Part shown: piece after piece, positions 54,040-63,193 of the stretch
Layout of the letters: each line of letters begins with the position of its first letter
Numbering within the stretch: position 1 is the first letter of the stretch
DNA from: G965220075 sp965220075
Lineage (GTDB): Bacteria > Chloroflexota > UBA11872
Length of the DNA: 64,000 bases
Assembly (NCBI GenBank): GCA_965220075.1
Contig: OZ244806.1
Location: 2,232,001 to 2,296,000, forward strand
Reading direction: 5' to 3'
The notes under the pieces: model-generated
The model's input: the letters and a program-made list of their open reading frames with translations, nothing else
The model's database searches: none
Told to the model about the DNA's origin: nothing
Made by a program: the position numbers and the translations under genes

Positions 54040-54504
54040 CTAGGGATCCCGCGCCCGATATAGCTTCAAGGTCGACCCAACCGAGCCAACGATGTCGCCG
54101 CCATAGGCGGTCTCGGTGTCCATGACCAGCACGTAGTCAGCCTCCCGCGAGTTGACGTCGTATGGCCAGGCCTGGACCAGGATGCGGGGGTACAGGTGCA
54201 GGCGACCGGTCTCCGCAACCGCGCGCCCCTCGGAGGTGAGGGGAACAGCGATCGTGGAGCCGGGCTCGGTGTGTCGTTCGATCAAGCGAATCGCGGCCAG
54301 GCGGTCGCCCATGACGGAGGAACGTCGCTCTTCAGCCGTTGCGTCAATCGGCCGCGGCGCCACTGGGACGCCCGTGGGACCGCCTTGATTTTGCGCGACG
54401 CGGGCAGCCGCGATGCCCACGTGCGCGAGCAGCAGCGCTGCTAGGCTGAGCGCCGCAAGCCTCCTCACGGGCACGCGCGGCACGCGCCTATCCCGAGCGA
54501 GCAT
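54040..54504 (-). CDS. Small secreted or membrane-anchored protein of the glycan cluster
   Basis: 154 residues from ATG at 54504. An N-terminal hydrophobic segment (about 15-32, LAALSLAALLLAHVGIAAA) followed by a soluble region with SVMGDRLAAIRLIERHTEPG and ADYVLVMDTETAYGG. No recognised catalytic motif; the pattern resembles the extracytoplasmic C-terminal domains of GT-C membrane enzymes, so this might be a split part of the 482-residue protein. Stop TAG touches the next ATG in the same frame, so readthrough would fuse the two. Confidence 0.5.
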   Translation of the reverse strand: MLARDRRVPRVPVRRLAALSLAALLLAHVGIAAARVAQNQGGPTGVPVAPRPIDATAEERRSSVMGDRLAAIRLIERHTEPGSTIAVPLTSEGRAVAETGRLHLYPRILVQAWPYDVNSREADYVLVMDTETAYGGDIVGSVGSTLKLYRARDP

Positions 54505-54572
54505 GTCCGATCGGCCACTACCGGGGTCGGCCTAGCCGTCCGCGCATCGCGCTCCTATCGCTGCTGCTTACG

Positions 54573-55274
54573 GTGGGCCTCGCGCTGGGCGGATACGGCC
54601 TGGCGCGGCTCATCGGTGGACCGCCACCGGTGGAGCTGGGGGGTGGATCGAACTTCCAAGCGGGTCCTCTGCATGACGGAGGTGCCGCCACGCAATGGTT
54701 CAAGGCGCGAACGGACACAATTCGCGCCGTAGCGTTCCGTCCCGGGAGAAGCTCTTCCCCGTCCGATCTCACGATCGTCGTGCGGCTGATCGACTCACGT
54801 CGGCGGATTCTGGCCGAGGCAAAGGGATTGCTGCGGGACACCGATGCCGACGGTTGGCTTCGAATCGAGCTGCCCACAGTCCCGCTGATCCTCGATGCCG
54901 AATATGGCGCACAACTCTCGGCGGCGAGCGGGGATCGTGGGTTCCTGCACATTGAAGCCTCGAACTTCCAGCCTATCGGTCCGGGTCTGGAAGTCAATCA
55001 GGTGCACGAGGCCGGGCTGTCCGCACGGCTGCGAGTCTATGGTCCGGCCGGCCTTCGTGCGAGCGCCCGTCTGCTCGCGTCCGCGGCAGGGGAAACGCCC
55101 TCCGCCGCGATCGCTGCGGGAACGGCGGTGGTTCTCGCCCTCGTAAGCACCTTCGTTTGGACCCGGCGCATCTCCAACGGGCTAGGCGGACCAGCGGATG
55201 TGCTCGGGACCACCACCGCGACGATCGCGAGTGCGGGGATCGCCCTGGCCGCCGCCGGCTGGGCGCTCGGCTAG
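54573..55274 (+). CDS. Hypothetical membrane protein, paralogue-like to 4811-5560
   Basis: 233 residues from GTG at 54573, but the hydrophobic N-terminus begins upstream (RIALLSLLLTVGLALG), where no start codon exists in frame; the ATG at 54503 is in another frame, so a one-base indel may have removed the true start. Architecture: signal-anchor, beta-rich extracytoplasmic domain (about 20-160) and two C-terminal helices. The 4811-5560 protein shares this plan and also faces a glycan membrane gene. Function unknown. Confidence 0.5.
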   Translation: MGLALGGYGLARLIGGPPPVELGGGSNFQAGPLHDGGAATQWFKARTDTIRAVAFRPGRSSSPSDLTIVVRLIDSRRRILAEAKGLLRDTDADGWLRIELPTVPLILDAEYGAQLSAASGDRGFLHIEASNFQPIGPGLEVNQVHEAGLSARLRVYGPAGLRASARLLASAAGETPSAAIAAGTAVVLALVSTFVWTRRISNGLGGPADVLGTTTATIASAGIALAAAGWALG

Positions 55275-55278
55275 GCGG

Positions 55279-55545
55279 GATGGAAGAACCGGCCGCAGTC
55301 GCAAAGCCGCAGGTTGCGCGGGCCGGCTCAAGCGCCCGCGCAGAGCTACATACGACGGCGCCGGTCCAATGCGCCAGGGTAGGCAACACGTGGGGATGGA
55401 TGCGCACAAGGACTCGATCGCGGTGGCGGTGGTCGGGGCTGCCGGCGAAGAGCGCCGAGTGAGGCTGATCCCCAACCATCCGGAGGCGTTGCCGGATCTG
55501 GTCCGCGCATGGATCGGCCGCGGCAGCACCGCCAACTGAGGGCCA
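55279..55545 (+). mobile_element. IS110-family fragment, copy B (left end plus transposase N-terminus)
   Basis: The first 136 bp are about 90% identical to copy A. After them an open frame gives GMDAHKDSIAVAVVGAAGEE then RRVRLIPNHPEALPDLVRAW, the DEDD N-terminus of an IS110 transposase, ending at a TGA soon after. Same orientation as copy A about 3 kb upstream, bracketing the glycan-type genes. The rest of the element is gone. Confidence 0.75.
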
Positions 55546-55632
55546 CGGTGTGACGCCCGCTTGACCGATAAGGGCCTAACATCCCACGGACCGCATCCCG
55601 GCGGGGGGCCACGAATTGGACGCTGCGGCCCG

Positions 55633-55638
55633 TACAAT
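55633..55638 (+). promoter_or_regulatory. Possible -10 box of the HlyD-MacB-like operon
   Basis: TACAAT in CCCGTACAATC, 52 bp before the ATG at 55690; an 11-base string is shared with the aceE upstream region (40475-40485). TTGGAC at 55616-55621 is too close (11 bp) for a normal -35. Confidence 0.35.
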
Positions 55639-55689
55639 CTCGCGACGGTGGATTTCTCCAAAGCCAGGGGCTGTGTGCGCGCATCCAGG

Positions 55690-57102
55690 ATGATCAGATG
55701 GGCGGGTTCGGCTTTGCCGGCGCTCCTGCTCGTGGGGCTGCTAAGCGCTTGCGAGGTGTTCGTGGAGTCGCCCGACAACGCGCCGGCTCTCATTGAGGCG
55801 GCGCCAGCCTATGTAGACCAACCCTCGGCGCCGGTCGTGAGGGGTTCCATCGAGGAAGCCATCCGAATGACCGGCCGGGTGGCCGCGAGCGTCACCGAGG
55901 AGCTGTTTTTCAGCGCCGAGGGACAGATCCGGTACATGCACGTAAGAGTGGGAGATCGGGTGGAGGCGGACGACGTGCTGGCCGAGCTCGACACCGGCGG
56001 GCTGGAGGAACGGATCGTGCAAGCCGAGGCGGCCTTCCGGCTGGCGGAGCGTCGGGTGAGCGCGGCCGAATCTTCGCTGGCCGACCGGCGCGCGGGAGCG
56101 CTGCATACCTTCCTGCTCGCCCAGGCTGAAGTGCTCAAGTGGGAGCGTGAGCTGCAGCGGCTCAGAGCCACGCTGCCGTCGCGGCGAGCGGCGGCGCGGG
56201 CGCTGGCCGCGTTGCGTGAAGCGGAGCTGGCCGCCGCGCGGGCCGACAGCGAGCGTCTGAGCTCGGACGGCGCGCCGAGCGCTGCCATCTCCAAAGCCGA
56301 GCTGGCCGAGGCGCGCTCCGAGCTGGCGCTGATCGAGGCTCAGCAGGCGCTGGAGGAACTCGGCGGCGGCGAGCCGGGCGAAGGCGTCGAGCTCGCGACG
56401 GACGCGGAGACGGAAGCCGCCGGGATCTCCCTGGAGGCGGCGGTGGTGCGGCGTGACAGCGCCAGGCAGCAGCTGGACGCGATTGACGCGGAGACGAGCA
56501 CACTGAGTCTCGACCTGACGCTTCTACGTCAGACTGCCGGCAAAGCCGAAGCGGAGCTGGACGACCTGCGCAGCCAGACTTTCGACCATCAGATCACCGC
56601 TCCGTTCGACGGCGTCGTAACTTATGTCGACCGCGAAGCGGGCAGCCTGGCGGCGCCGTTCCAGAGGATGATCGTGTTAGCCGACCCCAGCGTCCTGGTC
56701 GTCGAAGCCGACGTGGACGACGCCGCGCGCCGCAGGCTGTCGATCGGACAGACCGTGGACGTCGCGGTGGACGGTCTGGCCGGCGCGCCCTTGACGGGCA
56801 CGGTGATCGCCGCGCCTCGCTCGATCTTGGACCGCCCAATCGCCACGATTGAAGTCACGTGGGACCGCGTCAACCCGGCCATCGGCACCGGCGCCCAGCT
56901 CAAGATCTCGCTGCAAACCAGGGGCGACGTACTGAAGGCGCCGCTTTCCGCCGTTCATGAAGTGCGGGAGCGCACCTTCGTCGACGTAGTGCAGGACGGG
57001 CGGCGCCGCAGCCTTCTCATCGTGACGGGGATTCGGAGCGATGAGGAGGTTGAAGTCATGGAAGGCCTGGAAGAAGGCATGCACGTGCTCCTGGCGCCCT
57101 AG
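55690..57102 (+). CDS. HlyD-like periplasmic adaptor lipoprotein
   Basis: 470 residues; ATG at 55690 chosen because it yields a short signal ending in the lipobox LLSAC (Cys about 21). After it: an OB/lipoyl half-domain (YMHVRVGDRVEADDVLAELD), a long alpha-helical coiled coil (about 90-290, many Ala/Glu/Leu heptads), the second lipoyl half (ITAPFDGVVTYVDREAGSLA) and a beta-barrel end. The protein would bridge an inner-membrane transporter with the outside, as MacA does with MacB. It is followed by a MacB/FtsX-like permease and two ATPases, 242 bp and more downstream. Confidence 0.87.
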   Translation: MIRWAGSALPALLLVGLLSACEVFVESPDNAPALIEAAPAYVDQPSAPVVRGSIEEAIRMTGRVAASVTEELFFSAEGQIRYMHVRVGDRVEADDVLAELDTGGLEERIVQAEAAFRLAERRVSAAESSLADRRAGALHTFLLAQAEVLKWERELQRLRATLPSRRAAARALAALREAELAAARADSERLSSDGAPSAAISKAELAEARSELALIEAQQALEELGGGEPGEGVELATDAETEAAGISLEAAVVRRDSARQQLDAIDAETSTLSLDLTLLRQTAGKAEAELDDLRSQTFDHQITAPFDGVVTYVDREAGSLAAPFQRMIVLADPSVLVVEADVDDAARRRLSIGQTVDVAVDGLAGAPLTGTVIAAPRSILDRPIATIEVTWDRVNPAIGTGAQLKISLQTRGDVLKAPLSAVHEVRERTFVDVVQDGRRRSLLIVTGIRSDEEVEVMEGLEEGMHVLLAP

Positions 57103-57343
57103 CGAGCCGTCAGCCGCCAATGGATGCTGGGCACGGCACTTCCTTGGACTCCATTTCAAGCCGCCCTCTCACCGGCCCAACCGGATCACCGTCCTCCAGA
57201 GGGCGGGGCGCAGTCGGTCAACCTCGGCCGATCTTGCGCCCTGCTCGAAGCGCGGCCCCGTCCCGTTTCCAACTAGCTGACGGACAGCGCCGGTCGCGCC
57301 GCGCGCGCGCCGGTCCGTTCGGAAGGCCTTCACCAGTTTGATC

Positions 57344-60196
57344 ATGCGTGCGGTCGGTCAACTGGCATTCGCGGCGCGGCGGCTGCTCAGCACGGGCCCG
57401 CTGGCGGCCAGCATGGCGCTCGGGATGGTGGTCACCGTGGTCCTAGTCGTGGCGGTTCCCCTGTACGCCGAAGGCGTGGCCAGTCACACGCTCCAGCAGG
57501 AGCTCAGCCGCGGAGCGCGCTATCGGGGAAGCGGGCTGGTCCTGCGCCACTACACCGCGCGCATTCTGGGCGAGGAGCCGCCTACTCGTGAAGCCCTGCT
57601 GGAGGCGGACCGGTTTCTTGGCGGCGGCATTGGTCCATTCCTCGGGATACCCCCGCGCTACCTGGTTCGTCTGCTGAAGACCGATCCGATGGCGGTCTTG
57701 CTGGCCGGTTCGCCAGGCGCCTCGGCGGACGGTGCGGGCGATATTCCTCGCGGAGAGCTGGCCGCGCTGACCGGAGTCTCGAGCGAGGTCGAAATCCTGG
57801 CAGGCGTTGCGCCCAGCGCCGCGGTTGCGACATACCGCGACGAGTCGGGAGAGGAGCTTCCTCTCATAGAGGCCATGCTGACGCAGCCATCGCTGCGGGC
57901 ACTGGGACTCACGCTAGGCGATCGGGTCGTGCTCGAGTACACCGACCCCTTCACCGACGAGACGCTGCACGTCGCGGCGGTGGACATCGTGGGCCGGTTC
58001 GCCGTGCGCGACACCGACTCGCTTTACTGGTTCATACGGCCGGACACGCTGGACCGCGGCGCGCTGCTGATCGACCCGGCCGTGTTCGCCGACACCCTGC
58101 TCGTACGCACCCCCACGATCTACCGGCATGCCGCCTGGTACACCAGCTTCGATCCCAAAATGTTCAACGCGTCCAACTACGGCACCGTGGCGGACCGACT
58201 GGACCAGCTTCCGGCAGCCGCCGACGCGGTGCTCCCCGAGGTAACCATTGAATCGACCCTGAACCGCACGCTGGAGCGCTTCGATCAACGAGTTTTCGTT
58301 CTCACGGTGATGTTCCTGGTGCTGAGCGCGCCTATCGTGGTGATCGTGCTGTACTTCATGCGGCTGGCAGTCGTGATGGTGGTAGAGCGCCAGCGGAGCG
58401 ATATCGCGATCCTCAAGAGCCGTGGCGCCAGCACGTGGCAGGTCATTCGGGAGTACCTGCTCGAAGGCTTGCTGCTGGGCGCGATAGCCCTGGCGGTGGG
58501 GCCCCCGCTGGCCCTGGGCTGGACTCAGCTCATGGGCAAGACGCTCAGCTTCCTCGTCTTCACAAACAGAGCGAATCTGCCCATAAGCTTGGGGGGGGCG
58601 CACTACCTCTACGCGGCCGGGGCGGTGGCCCTCGCCGTCGCCGCCACGCTGGCGTCGGTAATCGGCGCGTCGCGGCAGTCAATCGTGGCGCAGCGGCAAG
58701 AGGCGTCGCGGGTGCGACGGCGGCCGTTCTATCAGCGCTATTTTCTCGACATTGCGCTCCTCGTCGGAGCGGTCTACGGCTACTTCTTCCTGCAAGCGCG
58801 CGACACGCGGCTGATCGTCGAGAGCGAGACCGAGCTCTTCAGCGACGCGCAGCTAGTGGTGATCCCGGTGCTGTTCATCATCGCGGTCGCGCAAGTGATA
58901 CTGCGGCTTTTTCCGGCAATCGTGCGTGTGATGGGATGGCTATCGGCACGCGCCGCGGGCGTCGGCACCTATCTGAGTCTGCGCCGCCTGGGGCGCGACC
59001 CGGGACTCTACACCTCGCTAGTGCTTCTGCTCACCATGACGTTCGCCCTGGGCAGCTTCAGCGCTTCACTGGCAGCGACCCTGGACCGCAACATCAGCGA
59101 TCGCAGCTACTTTCAGGTAGGCGCAGACGCTCGGTTTCAGGAACGAGGAGAGTTCGACGCAAGGCAGAAACGCCAGTTCATGACCTCGGTGGATCGTCAC
59201 TACGACCTCATGGACGGAGAGGGGCGGCCCGTGTTCGACCGAGTAGCCCGCCTCTGGAGCGCGGGCGGCAACCTCTTCGCCAGCGGCAACAGGCGAATCG
59301 ACGGTCCGCTTACGGTTTACGGCGTCGACCCGACGCCCTTTGCCCAAACGGCGTGGTGGCGCGCGGACTTTGCCGAGGCGCCGCTCAACAGTCTGATGAA
59401 CACTCTCATCCGCGATCATCGAGGCGTGCTGCTAGAGCGGGCGGCCTTCAAGGATCAGCTCGGCCTGCGCATCGGCGATCCGGTGCAAATACGGCTGCAG
59501 GGCCGGCCGGTGGACTTCTACGTGGCGGGATGGATCGACGCGTTTCCAACGCACTATCCGGAAGAAGGCGCGTTCGGCGTGGCGGATCTGGGCTACCTGC
59601 ACCGCACCCTGGGAGAATCAGCCTGGGACGTGCTCGCACAAGTGCGGTCCGAGCGATCGGTGGCCACAATGGTGCTCGATTTGCAGCTGCTGTTCATCGC
59701 GGTTACGCGGGCGCATGACGCCCGCTTCGCGATTGCGGACGCCCGCAACGATCCGGGCCAGATAGGCATCTTCGGCATCCTGACCATGGGGTTTCTGGTT
59801 TCGGCCGGCCTGACCGTGGTGGGCTTTCTGGTCAACTCGGTGATCCTGTTGCGCCGGCGTATGCAAGAGTTCGGCGTGCTGCGCGCCATGGGCCTCTCTC
59901 CGCGCCAGATGCTCGTGTTAGTCACGCTTGAGAACACCTTCGTGATGGCGCTGGCGGTAGTCGCCGGGACGGCTCTGGGAGTGGTAACGAGCACGCTGTT
60001 CGTGCCGTTCTTTCAGCTCAGCGCGGATCGGCAGGGCAGCATGCCGCCATTCGTGGTTGTGACGGCGTGGGGCGATATCGCGAAGGTGCTGGTGATCTTC
60101 GCCGTGCTGACTATGCTGGCCGTGCCGGCTTCGATGGCGATTCTGCGGCGGGTGCGAATTCATGAAGCCCTCAAGTTCGGCGAGGAGACCGGATGA
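57344..60196 (+). CDS. FtsX/MacB-type ABC transporter permease
   Basis: 950 residues; ATG at 57344 preferred to TTG 57338. An N-terminal helix, a large extracytoplasmic domain (about 45-320), three helices with the FtsX motif RSDIAILKSRGASTWQVIRE (about 350-369), then a second permease half with RRRMQEFGVLRAMGLSPRQM (near 835-854) and its helices: a duplicated FtsX-like permease. Overlaps the ATPase start by 4 bp. The set probably exports a lipid, peptide or macrolide-like compound, or handles lipoproteins. Substrate not predictable. Confidence 0.9.
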   Translation: MRAVGQLAFAARRLLSTGPLAASMALGMVVTVVLVVAVPLYAEGVASHTLQQELSRGARYRGSGLVLRHYTARILGEEPPTREALLEADRFLGGGIGPFLGIPPRYLVRLLKTDPMAVLLAGSPGASADGAGDIPRGELAALTGVSSEVEILAGVAPSAAVATYRDESGEELPLIEAMLTQPSLRALGLTLGDRVVLEYTDPFTDETLHVAAVDIVGRFAVRDTDSLYWFIRPDTLDRGALLIDPAVFADTLLVRTPTIYRHAAWYTSFDPKMFNASNYGTVADRLDQLPAAADAVLPEVTIESTLNRTLERFDQRVFVLTVMFLVLSAPIVVIVLYFMRLAVVMVVERQRSDIAILKSRGASTWQVIREYLLEGLLLGAIALAVGPPLALGWTQLMGKTLSFLVFTNRANLPISLGGAHYLYAAGAVALAVAATLASVIGASRQSIVAQRQEASRVRRRPFYQRYFLDIALLVGAVYGYFFLQARDTRLIVESETELFSDAQLVVIPVLFIIAVAQVILRLFPAIVRVMGWLSARAAGVGTYLSLRRLGRDPGLYTSLVLLLTMTFALGSFSASLAATLDRNISDRSYFQVGADARFQERGEFDARQKRQFMTSVDRHYDLMDGEGRPVFDRVARLWSAGGNLFASGNRRIDGPLTVYGVDPTPFAQTAWWRADFAEAPLNSLMNTLIRDHRGVLLERAAFKDQLGLRIGDPVQIRLQGRPVDFYVAGWIDAFPTHYPEEGAFGVADLGYLHRTLGESAWDVLAQVRSERSVATMVLDLQLLFIAVTRAHDARFAIADARNDPGQIGIFGILTMGFLVSAGLTVVGFLVNSVILLRRRMQEFGVLRAMGLSPRQMLVLVTLENTFVMALAVVAGTALGVVTSTLFVPFFQLSADRQGSMPPFVVVTAWGDIAKVLVIFAVLTMLAVPASMAILRRVRIHEALKFGEETG

Positions 60197-61125
60197 CGAT
60201 TGATACGGCCAAGCCGCACGTTGTCTGCGAGAACCTGGTCAAGATCTACAAGATCGCCGACCTGGAAGTCGTGGCCCTGCAAGGGCTGAACCTGAGCGTG
60301 AATCAGGGCGAGTTGCTGGGCATAGTCGGCAATAGCGGGAGCGGCAAGACGACCGTCCTCAATATCGTGGGCGGTTTGGACCGGCCTTCGGCGGGCGCGT
60401 GCAGCGTCGGGGGCATAGATCTGGTCAGCGCGTCGGATGGGGAGCTGGCCCACTTCAAACGGGAGGACGTGGGGTTCGTCTGGCAGCAGAGCTCACGCAA
60501 CCTGGTCCCGTATTTGAGCGCGGTCGACAACGTAGAGCTTCCCATGCTCTTCAGCGCGGTGCCGGCGGGCGCGCGCCGGGCGCGCGCCCGGGAGCTGCTG
60601 GACACGGTGGGGCTGACGGAACGGATGCAGCACAAGCCGAGTGCGCTCTCCGGCGGCGAGCAGCAGCGCGTGGCTATCGCCGTCGCGCTCGCCAACGACC
60701 CCGATCTGCTCCTGGCGGACGAGCCGACCGGCGAGGTGGACAACGAGACCGCCGCGACGATCTACCAGGCCCTGCGGCGCCTGAACCAGGAGCGCGAGCT
60801 CACGGTGATTATCGTGACGCACGATCGCAACATCACCCAGGTAGTGGACCGCGTGGTGGCGATTCGCGACGGCCGCACCAGCACCGAAACCGTGCGTAGA
60901 GTCGGCGCCTTCAGCGCGGACGCCGCGGCGCATGAGGAATTCGTGATCGTGGACGAGGTGGGGCGGCTGCAGATCCCGGCCGGTTACATCGAAGAGCTGG
61001 GCATCGAAGGTCGAGTCACCGTGGAGGTCGAGGACGGCGGCCTGGTTGTGCGGCCGGCGCCGGCCGCGGGCGGTGAAGCCAAGCAGTCAAGCAGACCCGG
61101 GCTATTGCCCTGGCGAAGGAGCTAG
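60193..61125 (+). CDS. ABC ATPase (LolD/MacB type) with C-terminal AbrB-like domain
   Basis: 310 residues from ATG overlapping the permease stop. Walker A IVGNSGSGKTTVLN (about 46-59), signature LSGGEQQRVAIAVAL, Walker B LLLADEPTGEVD. After the ATPase, residues about 249-290 read FVIVDEVGRLQIPAGYIEEL and GIEGRVTVEVEDGGLVVRP, a swapped-hairpin AbrB/SpoVT-type domain (V-D-x-x-G-R-x-x-I-P-x-x-x-x-x-x-L). Such a fusion is unusual; it may mediate dimerisation or DNA binding and regulation. The permease at 57344-60196 is the partner, and a second ATPase follows 3 bp downstream. Confidence 0.88.
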   Translation: MTIDTAKPHVVCENLVKIYKIADLEVVALQGLNLSVNQGELLGIVGNSGSGKTTVLNIVGGLDRPSAGACSVGGIDLVSASDGELAHFKREDVGFVWQQSSRNLVPYLSAVDNVELPMLFSAVPAGARRARARELLDTVGLTERMQHKPSALSGGEQQRVAIAVALANDPDLLLADEPTGEVDNETAATIYQALRRLNQERELTVIIVTHDRNITQVVDRVVAIRDGRTSTETVRRVGAFSADAAAHEEFVIVDEVGRLQIPAGYIEELGIEGRVTVEVEDGGLVVRPAPAAGGEAKQSSRPGLLPWRRS

Positions 61126-61128
61126 CTC

Positions 61129-61938
<810 letters not shown>

Positions 61939-61972
61939 CCGGTCTTATTCGGGCCACCGGGCCGCGGGTGGC

Positions 61973-63073
61973 TCAGGCGGGGTCGGCGGCCTCCGCCATT
62001 TCCACTTGCAGCTTGCCGATCTCCTCGCTGAGGACCGGCAGCATTTCGTCTTCGTCAACCGTGCGCAGGATTTCGCCCTTGCGGAAGATCACCCCGCGTC
62101 CGCGTCCTCCGGCAACACCGATGTCCGCGTCCATGGCCTCGCCCGGCCCGTTGACGACGCAGCCCATCACGGCCACCTTCATGGGCTCCTTCACGGTCTT
62201 CATGACCGCTTCCACGCTGTCGGTGAGACCGAACAGATCGATCTCGCAGCGCCCGCAAGACGGACAGGAGACCATGGTGGGGCCGACGGTCTTGAGGCCG
62301 AGCACCTTGAGAATCTCGTTGGCCACGAACACCTCTTCGACCGGATCGGTGGTGAGCGAGACCCGCATGGTGTCGCCGTAGCCATCCCACAGCAGCGCGC
62401 CCAGTCCGACCGCGGAGCGGATGATGCCGGTGCGCGGCGGCCCCGCCTCGGTGATCCCGATGTGGAAGGGATACATCACGTGCTGGGCCAGCATCTTGTA
62501 GGCGTCGATGGTCACGTCCACGTCGAAGGACTTGAGCGACACCTTGATCTGATTGAAGTCCATGTCTTCGAGGATCTTTATGTGCTCGAGCGCGTCTTCC
62601 ACCATGGCCTCCGACAGCTCATGTCCCTCGGGCCGGCGGTCGATCTTCTTCGACCAGGCCTCCTGGATGGAGCCGGCGTTGACCCCGATGCGGATGGGGA
62701 TCTCACGCGCCTTGCAGGCTCTAACCACGGCCTCGACCTTCTCGCGGCCGCCGATATTGCCGGGGTTGATGCGCAGGCAGTCCACGCCAGCCTCGGCCGC
62801 CATGAGCGCGAGGCGGTGGTCGAAATGGATGTCGGCTACCAGCGGGGCGTCCGTGCCGCGCCGGATATCGGTCAACGCGGCGGCGGCGTACTTGTCGGGA
62901 ACGGCCACGCGCACGATGTCGCAGCCGGCTTCCATGAGCTGATTGATCTGGTCGAGGGTGGCGCGCACGTCGCGGGTATCGGTGATGGTCATCGATTGCA
63001 CGGCGACCGGTGCGCCGCCGCCGATCAGCACGTCGCGTACTTTGATCTGAAATGATCCCCGCCGTTTGATCAC
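61973..63073 (-). CDS. ispG: 4-hydroxy-3-methylbut-2-enyl diphosphate synthase (flavodoxin-type IspG/GcpE)
   Basis: 366 residues. Fe-S cysteines in SCPSCGRCEIDLFG and GCVVNGPGEAMDADIG, with the TIM-barrel part AVQSMTITDTRDV and DCLRINPGNIGGREK at the start. It reduces MEcPP to HMBPP in the MEP isoprenoid pathway in the cytoplasm. Upstream on the same strand is an RseP-like gene, the common rseP-ispG order. Length normal (about 350-375). Confidence 0.95.
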   Translation of the reverse strand: MIKRRGSFQIKVRDVLIGGGAPVAVQSMTITDTRDVRATLDQINQLMEAGCDIVRVAVPDKYAAAALTDIRRGTDAPLVADIHFDHRLALMAAEAGVDCLRINPGNIGGREKVEAVVRACKAREIPIRIGVNAGSIQEAWSKKIDRRPEGHELSEAMVEDALEHIKILEDMDFNQIKVSLKSFDVDVTIDAYKMLAQHVMYPFHIGITEAGPPRTGIIRSAVGLGALLWDGYGDTMRVSLTTDPVEEVFVANEILKVLGLKTVGPTMVSCPSCGRCEIDLFGLTDSVEAVMKTVKEPMKVAVMGCVVNGPGEAMDADIGVAGGRGRGVIFRKGEILRTVDEDEMLPVLSEEIGKLQVEMAEAADPA

Positions 63074-63193
63074 GCGGCCGCCCTCCTCAGACTTGAACCG
63101 TAAGAGCCTGATTCTAGGACTCCGTTATAGCCTAGCGTGATCGCAAACCGCGCACCAGACTTGGCGGCGCGCGTCCCGCCCCGTTCCACTCCG

